28,699 bases of DNA from Schleiferiaceae bacterium (GTDB lineage Bacteria > Bacteroidota > Bacteroidia > Flavobacteriales > Schleiferiaceae), in the NCBI GenBank assembly GCA_022424815.1, contig JAKMGS010000006.1:1-28699 (forward strand), given 5' to 3'. Both the position numbers and the translations under genes were made by a program. The notes below the pieces were generated by a model, which saw nothing but the letters and a program-made list of their open reading frames with translations, was not told where the DNA came from and ran no database searches. Shown here piece by piece: positions 15,863 to 25,200 of the stretch. Numbering within the stretch: position 1 is the stretch's first letter; each line of letters begins with the position of its first letter.

Positions 15863-17250
15863 TGCGTCACGCGGTCCTCGCCATAGTAATTGTATTTCTC
15901 GCGGGCTGTCGGAACAACGACCAGCCCATAGAGAACTTTCCACCTGAAACTCAACTTCAGGTGGATACCATCATTCGTTCCGGCGATCTTCGCCTCGGAA
16001 CGAATGTGCAATTGCATTGGTATGGCACGGACCGCGACGGGTTCATCGCCGGCTACAACGTCGCCGTAAACGGTACGAGTGCTTTCACCACCGCCACCGA
16101 CTCCCTCTTCAGCTTTAGCATTGATGCCGGCGTCGATACCGCGGATATTTTGGTAGAGATTGCAGCCGTGGATAATAAAGGTGCTGTGGATGAAAGTCCT
16201 GCCAGCTTGGTGGTACCCATCAAGAATGCGGCACCTGAGGTGAGCTTGGACCCCGACGGTTTCCTACCAGATTCTGCCTTCATCGTGGCCACCTTGGATT
16301 GGCGCGCCAGCGATGCAGACGGGGACGAGACCATCGAACTAGTGGAGGTCAAACTCAACAATGGAAATTGGTTCTCCATAGGCACCCAACCCAGCCTCTT
16401 GTCCTTCGCCTTGAACGGTAATGGTACGGTAGATTTCTACAAGAATGCCCAATGGACGGATAGTCTTAGCGGCGCCTCCTTGACCGGAGAGAATTTCTTG
16501 TACCTCCGCGCCAAAGACCGCGCCGGCATCTATTCCGCTGTAGATACCTCCGCAGGATTCTTGTGGGCCCCGGCCGTTGAGAATACCCTGATCATCAACG
16601 GGCAAGCGGAATACCTCGGCACCTACTACAAAGCCTGGATGGACAGCGCTAATGTGAGCTATGATTACATCCAAATGGATGCGGTTACCGGCGCAGGCAT
16701 TCCCGCCTACTGGGACCCGACGTACGAGATCATTATGTCTCGCTACAACGCCATCGCCTTGTTCACGGATGCGACGGTCTTCCCGACCAAATCCGGCTCA
16801 GACTACCTCCTAAACATCCTTGCCTTGAGCACGCAGAAATTCTTGCAGAAAGGCGGGAAGCTCTTCACGGCCTCGCAACTTTCTGCGCCTATGGCGAGCG
16901 GTGCCTTCTTGGACATCTTCCCCATCGAAAGTTTGGTGTTGAGTAGCGGGCAGGCACGTCTGACGAACGACAGCAGCTTGGTTGCCCTGGATGCGAGCTT
17001 CCCTGATATGCGTCCGCAAAACATTGTCTTAGGTGTGGTTCCAGTAGTACCGTCTGCAGATGCAACAGCCTTGTACGACGGGCAGTTGACCAAGATTTCC
17101 GGATGGAACGGCGCGACGACTTTAGGCGCTACCAGAACCCAAAACGGATCGATCAACCAAGTCTTTATCGCATTGCCACTCCACCTATTCACGCGTCCTA
17201 ATGAAGGAGGCCAGGAACTCTTAGATCATGTTTTCAATGCGGTATTCTAA
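15862..17250 (+). CDS. Outer-envelope lipoprotein with two FN3/Ig-like domains and an alpha/beta C-terminal domain
   Basis: A 462-aa lipoprotein: the short signal MRHAVLAIVIVFLAGC ends in lipobox LAGC, with lipidated Cys16. Two beta-sandwich domains follow, about 25-122 (QLHWYGTDRDGFIAGYNV, EIAAVDNKGAVD) and 124-235 (LDWRASDADGDE, YLRAKDRAG). From 238 the sequence changes to an alpha/beta pattern (NTLIINGQ, YNAIALFTDA, FLQKGGKLFTASQLS, INQVFIALPLHLF) that recalls glutamine-amidotransferase/ThuA-like folds seen in other Bacteroidota lipoproteins. I see no catalytic Cys-His pair, so enzymatic activity is not claimed. Its start overlaps the previous stop by 1 nt, and its end overlaps the TonB-receptor gene, pointing to a shared complex or pathway. 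Confidence 0.83.
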   Translation: MRHAVLAIVIVFLAGCRNNDQPIENFPPETQLQVDTIIRSGDLRLGTNVQLHWYGTDRDGFIAGYNVAVNGTSAFTTATDSLFSFSIDAGVDTADILVEIAAVDNKGAVDESPASLVVPIKNAAPEVSLDPDGFLPDSAFIVATLDWRASDADGDETIELVEVKLNNGNWFSIGTQPSLLSFALNGNGTVDFYKNAQWTDSLSGASLTGENFLYLRAKDRAGIYSAVDTSAGFLWAPAVENTLIINGQAEYLGTYYKAWMDSANVSYDYIQMDAVTGAGIPAYWDPTYEIIMSRYNAIALFTDATVFPTKSGSDYLLNILALSTQKFLQKGGKLFTASQLSAPMASGAFLDIFPIESLVLSSGQARLTNDSSLVALDASFPDMRPQNIVLGVVPVVPSADATALYDGQLTKISGWNGATTLGATRTQNGSINQVFIALPLHLFTRPNEGGQELLDHVFNAVF

Positions 17251-20032
17251 GCTCCTCATATGTGCACTCCTGTTGTGGAGTTCGGCAGTGTTCGCCCAAA
17301 CCACGGGCCGAATTGTCGGAACCGTATTGGACAAGGCCACCGGCGAACCACTGCCGAGCGCAGCAGTAACGATCGTGGGAACCTTCTACCAAACCCTCAC
17401 AGATTTCGACGGGAAGTTTGTTTTAAAAGATATCAAGCCGGGTACCTACAGCGTCAAATTCCAGTTCATCGGCTACCAGCCCATGCAGTTCAACGACATC
17501 AAGATAGGTGTGGGCAAGACGGTAAAATTGGACGCTAAACTCAGCGAACAAAGTGAGATGCTTCAGGCCGTAACGGTCGTGGGGCGTAAAAACCAGGTCG
17601 ACCTTGAAAAAGCCTCCTCAGCCATCACCTTGAGCGACAATGAGATTGGCGCGCTCGTGGCCAAAGGCGTGGAGGATGTGCTGGCACAACAAGCCGGGGT
17701 ACAAAAAACCACAGACGGGCTACAGATTCGTGGGGCCCGCGTCTACGAAACTGAATACCTGATCGACGGTATTTCCGCACAGGATCCATTGGCAGGAACC
17801 GGCGGCGGGGTAAGCGTGAGTGCGAGCTCTGTAGGGTCCTTAAATTTGATGACCGGGGGTGCTTCGGCGGAATACGGCGGCGGCTCGGCGGGGATTATCA
17901 ATACCCAAATCAAAGAAGGTGGAGAGAAATTAAGCTGGGGTCTGAATTATCAAACGGACCAATTATTCGATGCGACCTCCTTCAACTCAGATGAGATCGA
18001 GGCCACACTCAGCACGCCCGTGCCTTTTACCGGAAAGAAGCTGCGACTCTTCACCACAGCCCGTGGACAATGGACAGACGACTACTTCGGTTCCACCGCG
18101 GAACAACTCAAATCAAGCTTGTTCCCCGAGAACCCGGAGTCCTGGGCACCGCGTCAGAGCAACGATTACTCCCATACGGTGAAGTTGAGTTACGCCACTA
18201 AAGGGTTTGGGAAATTGACCTTGACCAATAGCCACAGCTTGAAAGTCAATCAGAACTCGCGTACCCTTCAAATCGTCGGATTCGATGCCCTCTTGGCACC
18301 AGGATTCCAGTATGAGCGCAGCAATAACTTGGACAATGCAACTACCTATACCCACCACAGCAACCTGACCGTGTTGGGCTACAACAAACGCCTCTCGCCA
18401 AAAACCGGATTAACGGTATCAGCGGGACGCCTCTTCACCAACCTACGCGCCGATGCCAACGGCCGACCGTTCCGCGCCGAGACCGTGGACCAAATCTATG
18501 ATGAGGACTATATTTTCACGGGAGACCTGACGGTTTTCAACCCGAACGACCCCTACGGCAATTACTACTTGATTCCAGGCAACGGGTTGGTCAACAACGG
18601 TGGGATCACGCCTATTTGGCACGACCACTACGCGGCAGAGCATACCCTAAAAGGGAAATTGAGCTACCAGCCAAACGCCATCCATACCATCAGCGGTGGT
18701 ATCGAGCACGCCTTGACAGAATACCAATGGGTAGATGTCTACCGCCCTTGGGTCGGTGCTCCTATTGTCATTAACGATACGACAACAACACCGTCGGTAA
18801 GCATTGGCTCTAGCAATGATATTTGGAAGGTGAGTCCTCAAAAAGGCGGACTCTTTGCGCAGGACCGCATCGAATACAAAGGGATGAAGGCCACTTTGGG
18901 AATACGTTTCAACTACTGGGCACCGGGCGCTTTCGCCGATAATGCGGTGGCTGATGAGAGCTCCCCTGTACTGGATGCCGTGCGCGAGCAATACCTCCAA
19001 AACTCCTTTGGTGCGGGCGGTTTGCGTTGGAAAGTTCGTTTGTTGCCCCGATTAAACGTGAGCTTTCCCGTCACCGAAAACAATGTGTTGTACTTCAACT
19101 ACGGGCACAGCATGCGCATGCCGCATCCGCGATTCATGTACGCCGGTCTGGACCCTCAATACCAAGACCGCAGCTTCCTTTCGTCATTAGGGAACCCGAA
19201 CCTCAATCCGGAGGTTAACATTTCCTACGAAGTGGGGTACAAAACCTTGCTCGGATCGCGATTGGGGTGGACCATCAATGCCTTCAACAACAACCGCTTC
19301 GATTATATCGTTTCACGTCGTGTGATTACCACTGACGCTACGGGCCGTCCGGTCACCAAAACGATGTATATCAATCAGGATTACGCTAAAATAATTGGTA
19401 TAGAAACCCAATTAAACGCGCGCCTCACCGACCATTTCAACTCCTTCTTCAACGGCTCCTACCAGCAGGCACGGGGTAAATCAAATAGCGCCCGCGAAAG
19501 CGCCCTTCAGATTGCCCAAACCGGAGAGGTTCCGCTTACCCAAGAACAATTCTTGGCCTGGGACCGCCCGTGGAAATTCAACGCAGGGATCAGCTACCAG
19601 AGCGATTCGAGCAGATTCCGCGCTTCTTTGAACGCCCAGTATACCTCGGGATACCGCTATACCCCACAAATTTTGGAAGGCTACAACGACCTTGGCCGCC
19701 CACAATACCGCGTCGACAACAGCAACTATTTGCGCGAGCGTGGTACCTATTGGTTCGGGCTCAACGGTAAAGCTTCCTATGCACTAATAAAATTTGGTAC
19801 AGGAGGTATTCTCCTCAACCTCGAGGTGATGAACATTACCAATAGACGAAATGCACAAATCGTCAATCCTATTACCGGTCGTGCATACGAATATGGCGAT
19901 GATGTACCACTGACTTGGCGCGATCCTCGTCCAGAATTCAATGGACCGCAGGAATACGGAACAGACCCAAGAAACCCGGCACGATACTCGGCGCCGACGC
20001 AAATTTTAGCAGGAATTCAAATCAAATGGTAA
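17237..20032 (+). CDS. TonB-dependent outer-membrane receptor with CarboxypepD_reg-like N-terminal domain
   Basis: A 931-aa outer-membrane transporter. A signal peptide covers 1-20 (VFA-Q). A carboxypeptidase-regulatory-like domain at ~24-105 has the usual GRIVGTVLDKATGEPL opening and DFDGKFVLKDIKPGTY. A plug domain at ~120-240 contains LQIRGARVYETEYLIDG, and the rest is beta-barrel ending in an aromatic residue (QIKW). Its substrate is unknown. No SusD homologue is nearby, so it is not a classical SusCD glycan importer. ATG 17237 (MRYSKLL...) gives a clean signal peptide. ATG 17228 adds only MFS and increases the overlap with the upstream gene from 14 to 23 nt. The stop overlaps the PorV-like start as ATGGTAA. 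Its location among T9SS cargo genes suggests import of a product they release. Confidence 0.93.
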   Translation: MRYSKLLICALLLWSSAVFAQTTGRIVGTVLDKATGEPLPSAAVTIVGTFYQTLTDFDGKFVLKDIKPGTYSVKFQFIGYQPMQFNDIKIGVGKTVKLDAKLSEQSEMLQAVTVVGRKNQVDLEKASSAITLSDNEIGALVAKGVEDVLAQQAGVQKTTDGLQIRGARVYETEYLIDGISAQDPLAGTGGGVSVSASSVGSLNLMTGGASAEYGGGSAGIINTQIKEGGEKLSWGLNYQTDQLFDATSFNSDEIEATLSTPVPFTGKKLRLFTTARGQWTDDYFGSTAEQLKSSLFPENPESWAPRQSNDYSHTVKLSYATKGFGKLTLTNSHSLKVNQNSRTLQIVGFDALLAPGFQYERSNNLDNATTYTHHSNLTVLGYNKRLSPKTGLTVSAGRLFTNLRADANGRPFRAETVDQIYDEDYIFTGDLTVFNPNDPYGNYYLIPGNGLVNNGGITPIWHDHYAAEHTLKGKLSYQPNAIHTISGGIEHALTEYQWVDVYRPWVGAPIVINDTTTTPSVSIGSSNDIWKVSPQKGGLFAQDRIEYKGMKATLGIRFNYWAPGAFADNAVADESSPVLDAVREQYLQNSFGAGGLRWKVRLLPRLNVSFPVTENNVLYFNYGHSMRMPHPRFMYAGLDPQYQDRSFLSSLGNPNLNPEVNISYEVGYKTLLGSRLGWTINAFNNNRFDYIVSRRVITTDATGRPVTKTMYINQDYAKIIGIETQLNARLTDHFNSFFNGSYQQARGKSNSARESALQIAQTGEVPLTQEQFLAWDRPWKFNAGISYQSDSSRFRASLNAQYTSGYRYTPQILEGYNDLGRPQYRVDNSNYLRERGTYWFGLNGKASYALIKFGTGGILLNLEVMNITNRRNAQIVNPITGRAYEYGDDVPLTWRDPRPEFNGPQEYGTDPRNPARYSAPTQILAGIQIKW

Positions 20033-21003
20033 GCCGCAAGTACATAGTATCTATCGTTCTCTTGCTTGCCTCAAGCATGGTAATGCGTGCCCAATTATTG
20101 CCTACCTACGGCGAGGAACGCGCGGGACTCAGCGCCTTCACCTTCCTCAAGCTCCCCATCGACCCAGCGAGCGTTGGAGTGGGTGGCGCCAGCCTTGCCA
20201 TGACCGAGCACAGTTTCGGTGCCCTGGTAAACCCCGCCCTGGTGAGCGGAGGCAATCAGCAAGGATTCTTTACCTCCAACCGCGCCCTAGGTGGCGGCAT
20301 CTCACATGATTTTATAGCGTTGACCAAGGCACGAGCCAACGGCCAGCACATTGCCTTAACCTTGAATTCCCTAAGCACAGGTTCTATTTTGGAAAGAACG
20401 GTATGGCAACCGGAAGGCACCGGAGCCACAACCTCTGCCACCTTGACCTCCGTAGGATTGGGAATCAGCCAAGCCTTCTCTGAATATTTCCATGCGGGAA
20501 TGCAGTTGAAATACGGATTGGAACAACTAGGGGTATACCGCGCGCACAATGTGTATTTGGACCTTGGGTTCTTGTACAAATTGGACATCGCAGACCTACA
20601 ATTCGCCGCTGCCCTCACCAACTTCGGCCCCAACACTCCTATCTCCAATCTTCCGGTAGGCGATGAAAGTGCCTTAGCTGCAACACCGCAAATGTTTAGC
20701 ATGGGATTGCAATGGACCGCTTGGGAATCCGGCGATCAAAAGCTCACACCAAGCTTCCAACTCAACCACCCGACAGATAATGCCGAATTCTATGCTGCAG
20801 GACTTAAATACCAATGGCGCAGCTATTATTGGACCAGCGTCGGTTACCAGGTTGGCAGTCAAAAATCATTGCCTTGGATGGGTTTTGGGATGAAGGGTCA
20901 AATAGGCGGATGGCCTATGGAATGGGGCGTTGGCGCCATGCCCACCCCATACGGCACCTATCAAGGCACATTGGGACTAAAACTAAAACCGCTATCATGG
21001 TAA
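20026..21003 (+). CDS. PorV/PorQ-family outer-membrane protein
   Basis: A 325-aa beta-barrel of the PorV/PorQ family (FadL-like fold). PorV itself is the T9SS shuttle that collects cargo by its C-terminal sorting domain at the outer membrane. Signal peptide 1-22 (VMRA-Q) is followed by the family N-terminal signature FLKLPIDPASVGVGGASLAMTEHSFGALVNPAL in slightly divergent form, and then alternating beta strands up to GLKLKPLSW. The start is ATG 20026, overlapping the receptor stop by 7 nt; the frame is open further upstream, but that part is antisense-like sequence of the receptor gene without a signal peptide. The stop again overlaps the next start as ATGGTAA. Whether it serves general T9SS export or only the neighbouring cargo cannot be told from the sequence. 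Confidence 0.87.
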   Translation: MVSRKYIVSIVLLLASSMVMRAQLLPTYGEERAGLSAFTFLKLPIDPASVGVGGASLAMTEHSFGALVNPALVSGGNQQGFFTSNRALGGGISHDFIALTKARANGQHIALTLNSLSTGSILERTVWQPEGTGATTSATLTSVGLGISQAFSEYFHAGMQLKYGLEQLGVYRAHNVYLDLGFLYKLDIADLQFAAALTNFGPNTPISNLPVGDESALAATPQMFSMGLQWTAWESGDQKLTPSFQLNHPTDNAEFYAAGLKYQWRSYYWTSVGYQVGSQKSLPWMGFGMKGQIGGWPMEWGVGAMPTPYGTYQGTLGLKLKPLSW

Positions 21004-22178
21004 GAAGAGTACATATCCTATTACCGCTAGTGGGCTTTTTGCTGATGAGTTGTGAGAACTACTTTGGCGAGCGCACAAATTTGGACTTCATCGAGATTCC
21101 TACCTACGATGTACGTGAGATCAGCTATGTACCCATCGCACCGAACATCAATGATGCCCAAGCACCGGTAGATGTGTATGTCGGTTATGACGAATTCATC
21201 TACGTCGTCGACAGTGCCAACGATCAGATTTTCAGGTACGACCTTGCACTGAATTTACAGGGCAGCATCACCATCCCTGGAGTGCGTAAAGTGGTGCAGA
21301 ACCGATCGTTCCATCTGCTCGCTATCGGCACCTATGATACCACCATCGCAGGTGTAGACTATAGCCTCACCGCACTGTACGATGTGGATTTAGTCGACGA
21401 TCAAAATACCTTGAGCTTCGACAATGTTGTTGCGGAATCCGTACTAGTGCACCCCTTCTATTTCAAGAACAGTTTCTCCTCTTCCGATGCGAAAGTGAAG
21501 TTTACAGATGTTGCAATAATTGGGTCCAATTTACCTGCAGAAAACAATAGCTACTACCTCAGCCGAACGGGTGTGAGCAACAACAACGCCGGTTTTGGAC
21601 CAGATTATGCTGTACTGAAATTCACCAAGGACCACCAATGGATCTCCAGCATCCCAGTCACTGCCACTGGAGCCACCTATTCGAATTACTTCAAAAACCC
21701 CTTGGCCCTTCAAGGGTTTACACAAGCCCCTCAGCTCACCGCGAACAACAGTCCTGATTTTTGGGTCCTCAACCAAAACGAAGACCAAGAAATTCAAGTG
21801 CAGCACATTCAGTTCACCGAAGGACCTTTTGGCGCCCTTTACCAACCCATCTTCTATTCCACATCAGATCCAAACAGTACCGGCTACCTACAAACGCCCA
21901 AGCGATTTGAAGATCCGGTCGACCTCTGTCTCGCGGGAGATGGATCTAGATTTTTGTTCGTGGCGGATGCCGGTGTAGATAGTGTGTACCAATTCACTAG
22001 CTCGGGTTTAGAAGGTGTGCCGCCTCCACCGGCCTCCACTGCTGAAACCAATGCCATTGCGACCTTAGGCGGTTTTGGCAACGTGAGTGCGATCAGTTAC
22101 TACGACAACATACTTTATGTCGCTGATTCACAAACTGGTGTAGTCAAGAGATTTAAACTAACTCTCGATTTTGATTAA
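20997..22178 (+). CDS. Lipoprotein with NHL/6-bladed beta-propeller-like repeats
   Basis: A 393-aa lipoprotein. The signal MVRRVHILLPLVGFLLMSC gives a LMSC lipobox with Cys19. Propeller-type strands with an 'IYVVDSANDQIFRYD' pattern appear near residues 70-85, 'FLFVADAGVDSVYQF' near 315-330 and 'ILYVADSQTGVVKRF' at the C terminus; these are the hallmarks of NHL-like blades. The intervening sequence is too divergent to count blades. The start ATG 20997 overlaps the PorV-like stop by 7 nt; a longer frame back to 20814 lacks a signal peptide and runs inside the upstream gene. It is the last gene of the overlapping set. Function unknown; a surface or periplasmic binding partner of the receptor is plausible. 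Confidence 0.83.
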   Translation: MVRRVHILLPLVGFLLMSCENYFGERTNLDFIEIPTYDVREISYVPIAPNINDAQAPVDVYVGYDEFIYVVDSANDQIFRYDLALNLQGSITIPGVRKVVQNRSFHLLAIGTYDTTIAGVDYSLTALYDVDLVDDQNTLSFDNVVAESVLVHPFYFKNSFSSSDAKVKFTDVAIIGSNLPAENNSYYLSRTGVSNNNAGFGPDYAVLKFTKDHQWISSIPVTATGATYSNYFKNPLALQGFTQAPQLTANNSPDFWVLNQNEDQEIQVQHIQFTEGPFGALYQPIFYSTSDPNSTGYLQTPKRFEDPVDLCLAGDGSRFLFVADAGVDSVYQFTSSGLEGVPPPPASTAETNAIATLGGFGNVSAISYYDNILYVADSQTGVVKRFKLTLDFD

Positions 22179-22258
22179 GAATTATTAACCCAATCTTTAT
22201 AAATATCTCGTCATTTTTTAGCATTTTTATAGCTATAAATGAACACAAACACTTACAC
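22179..22258 (+). promoter_or_regulatory. AT-rich intergenic region with a 14-bp perfect palindrome, probable promoter region
   Basis: The 80-nt gap between the propeller lipoprotein and the 1733-aa protein is strongly AT-rich and has no GC-rich hairpin, so there is no clear terminator. It contains the perfect palindrome TTTATAGCTATAAA (22226-22239), 19 nt before the start codon. A clear Bacteroidota TAnnTTTG element was not found. It may hold a promoter or operator for the downstream gene. Confidence 0.4.
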
Positions 22259-25200
22259 ATGAAAAGACTGATTGCATTTTTATTTTTGTGCTTGCCTTTT
22301 ATGAGCTTTGCACAAAAGGATGTGACGTTCATCGTTGATATGAGAGATTACTCGGGCTCATACAACGGCGTATACGTCAACGGTACTTGGAATAACTGGT
22401 GTGGTACGTGTAATCCAATGAGCGATCCCGAAGGAGACTCAGTATGGACGGTCACGTTGCCACTTTCGGCTGATTCCGTAGAGTACAAATTCACTTTGGA
22501 TGGTTGGACAGGTCAAGAAAGCTTGACATCTGGATCTACCTGTACAAAAACTTCAGGTATTTACACCAACAGATTCGCCGTATTGAACGGTGATACCATT
22601 TTACCTGGTGTAGCCTGGGAATCTTGTGGTCCAAAATCTGGCCAAGTATACATGACTTTCCAAGTCAACATGGAATACACTGCAGTAGATTCCACAGGAG
22701 TATATCTAGCCGGAGGAACCGGCTTCGGAAACCCTGGAGCAAACCAAATGTATCCTATTGGCGATAGTGTATACTCGAAAACCTTACCCGCTGCTAGCGG
22801 ATTCTACAGCATGTTTACATTCCTATCCGCCAACGATCCATCATGGGGTGCGAAGGAAAACATCGTAGGCCTATCTTGTGCTGCAGGTCAGTGGAGCGAT
22901 AGAGATATGGTGGGCTATAGCTCAACTAGCGGTCTTACCGGTGACTACCACTACAGAACCTGTTTTGGACAATGTTCAACGGACGGATCTTGTACGGCTC
23001 CTGCAACAGCGAATGACGTGACATTCAGAGTAGATATGAGCAATGTTACCACGAGCTTCACTAATGTTTACGTCAGTGGTACCCTTAATAGCTGGAGTGG
23101 AAACTCAAATCAATTGACAGATGTAGATGGAGATGGCGTGTACGAAGGGGATATTTCTTTGATGCCGGGTAGTTACGAGTTTAAGTTCACTTACGACAAC
23201 TGGACGGGTCAGGAATCTTTAGATGCAACCTTAGACAGCGCTTGTACACTAACCACTGGAACCTTCACTAACCGTTACATCACCATTGGTAACGCAGATA
23301 CAACATTGCCTGTATTCTGTTGGGAAGAATGTACATCTTGTGGAGGAGGCTCGAGCTATACCGCTTCAGCATGTGGAGATCTATTTATTAGTGAATACGG
23401 CGAAGGATCCTCAAATCACAAATACCTAGAAATTTATAATCCGACCGCAAATGCTATTTCATTATCTGGTTATACCATTTATCTAAGTGGAAATGGCGGC
23501 TCGTACACTAATACATTCACTTCTAATGCTTCTATTGCCTCAGGAGATGTTTATTTCATTGCAAATAGTTCGTTAGATAGTGCTACACAATCTAGTGCTG
23601 ATACTTCGTTAGGGTATCCTTCTATTGTCCACTTTAATGGTGATGATGCCGTTATCTTATGTAATGGCACTGATACCATCGATGTCATTGGTGTTCCTGG
23701 TGTTGATCCTGGTTCTTCTTGGACTGTTGGTACGGGCTCTACTGCGAACAATACTTTGGTACGTAAGTACAATGTAACTATGGGTTCGACAGACTGGACT
23801 ACTGGCGCTGGCGAATGGGATGTATATGCCTCTAATACTTGGAGCTATGTTGATGCACACTCTAGCAGTTGTATTGTGACCGCAAATGATGTGACCTTCC
23901 AGGTCGACATGAATAATGTAACCGCTTCATTTACGAATGTATATGTCAGTGGAACTGTTAATGGATGGAGTGGTAACTCTAACCAATTGACTGATCCAGA
24001 TGGAGACGGTGTGTATTCAGGGACATTATCATTGATGCCAGGTTCTTATGAATATAAGTTTACCTACGACAACTGGACAGGACAAGAATCTTTGGATCCA
24101 AACTCAGCGGATTCTACATGTACATTGACTACTTCAGGATTCACAAACAGATATGCAACCTTTGGGAATGCAGATACTACGCTTCCTGTGGTTTGTTGGG
24201 AAGAGTGTTCAGTTTGTGCCGCTCAAACGAACTTTGTCGTAACCTTTATGGTAAATACCGCCAACATTACTGTGGGCACTAATGGTCTTTACCTTGGTGG
24301 GGGTGTTATCGGTGGTGCAAATGCAGTACAGCTTTTAGATCCTGATGGTGACGGTATTTATATCGGCACTGATACATTGAACGGATCGGCAGGTGGCAAC
24401 TTCATTTTCTTGAACAGCCCAGCCAATGCATCAGATTGGAACGCTAAGGAAAACCTTGCCGGTTTATCATGTGCGGATCCAAACAACTACAATGATCGTA
24501 TTCTACCTTCATTTAGTCAGGATACAACACTGATGTTCTGTTACGGAACATGTTCTACGGATACCTCCTGTACCGTTGTATCTACGAATCCAGATGTAAC
24601 CTTCCAAGTAGATATGAATAATGTAAGTGCTTCGTACACTAACGTTTACATTTCAGGTACAATGAATAGTTGGAGTGGTAATGCAAATCAAATGACTGAT
24701 GCCGATGGAGATGGTGTCTATGACATTACACTTTCATTGGCCCCAGCTGCTTACGAGTACAAATTCACTTATGACAACTGGACAGGTCAAGAGTCTCTAG
24801 ATCCAACAGCGGATAGTGCCTGTACCCTTACAACAGGTATTTACACAAACCGTTACTCGGTTATTGGTAGTGCGGATACAACATTGCCGGCAGTATGTTG
24901 GGAAGAGTGTTCAACTTGTATGACTGCGTCATCAGGTTGTGACGAGCTATTCTTCAGCGAATACGCAGAAGGTTCTTCAAACAACAAATACATTGAGATC
25001 TACAACCCTACAGCGAATGCTATCTCATTGAGTGGTTACACTGTCTACCAAAGCGGTAATGGTGGGTCTTACACAAATACATTTACCACAAGTGCTACTA
25101 TCGCTTCTGGTGGTGTATATATGATTGCTGCAAACCAAGCAGATGCTTCAATCCTTGCGGTAGCGGATACCGCTATGGCTTACCCATCTATTGCACACTT

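Noticed and set aside
17204..17210. AAGGAGG as a Shine-Dalgarno for the TonB receptor
   Set aside because: It lies 17-26 nt from the possible start codons, is part of upstream coding sequence, and Bacteroidota generally do not rely on such sites.
17237..20032. SusC-type glycan importer
   Set aside because: The CarboxypepD_reg-like domain is shared with SusC, but no SusD-like lipoprotein or glycan enzymes are present in the window.
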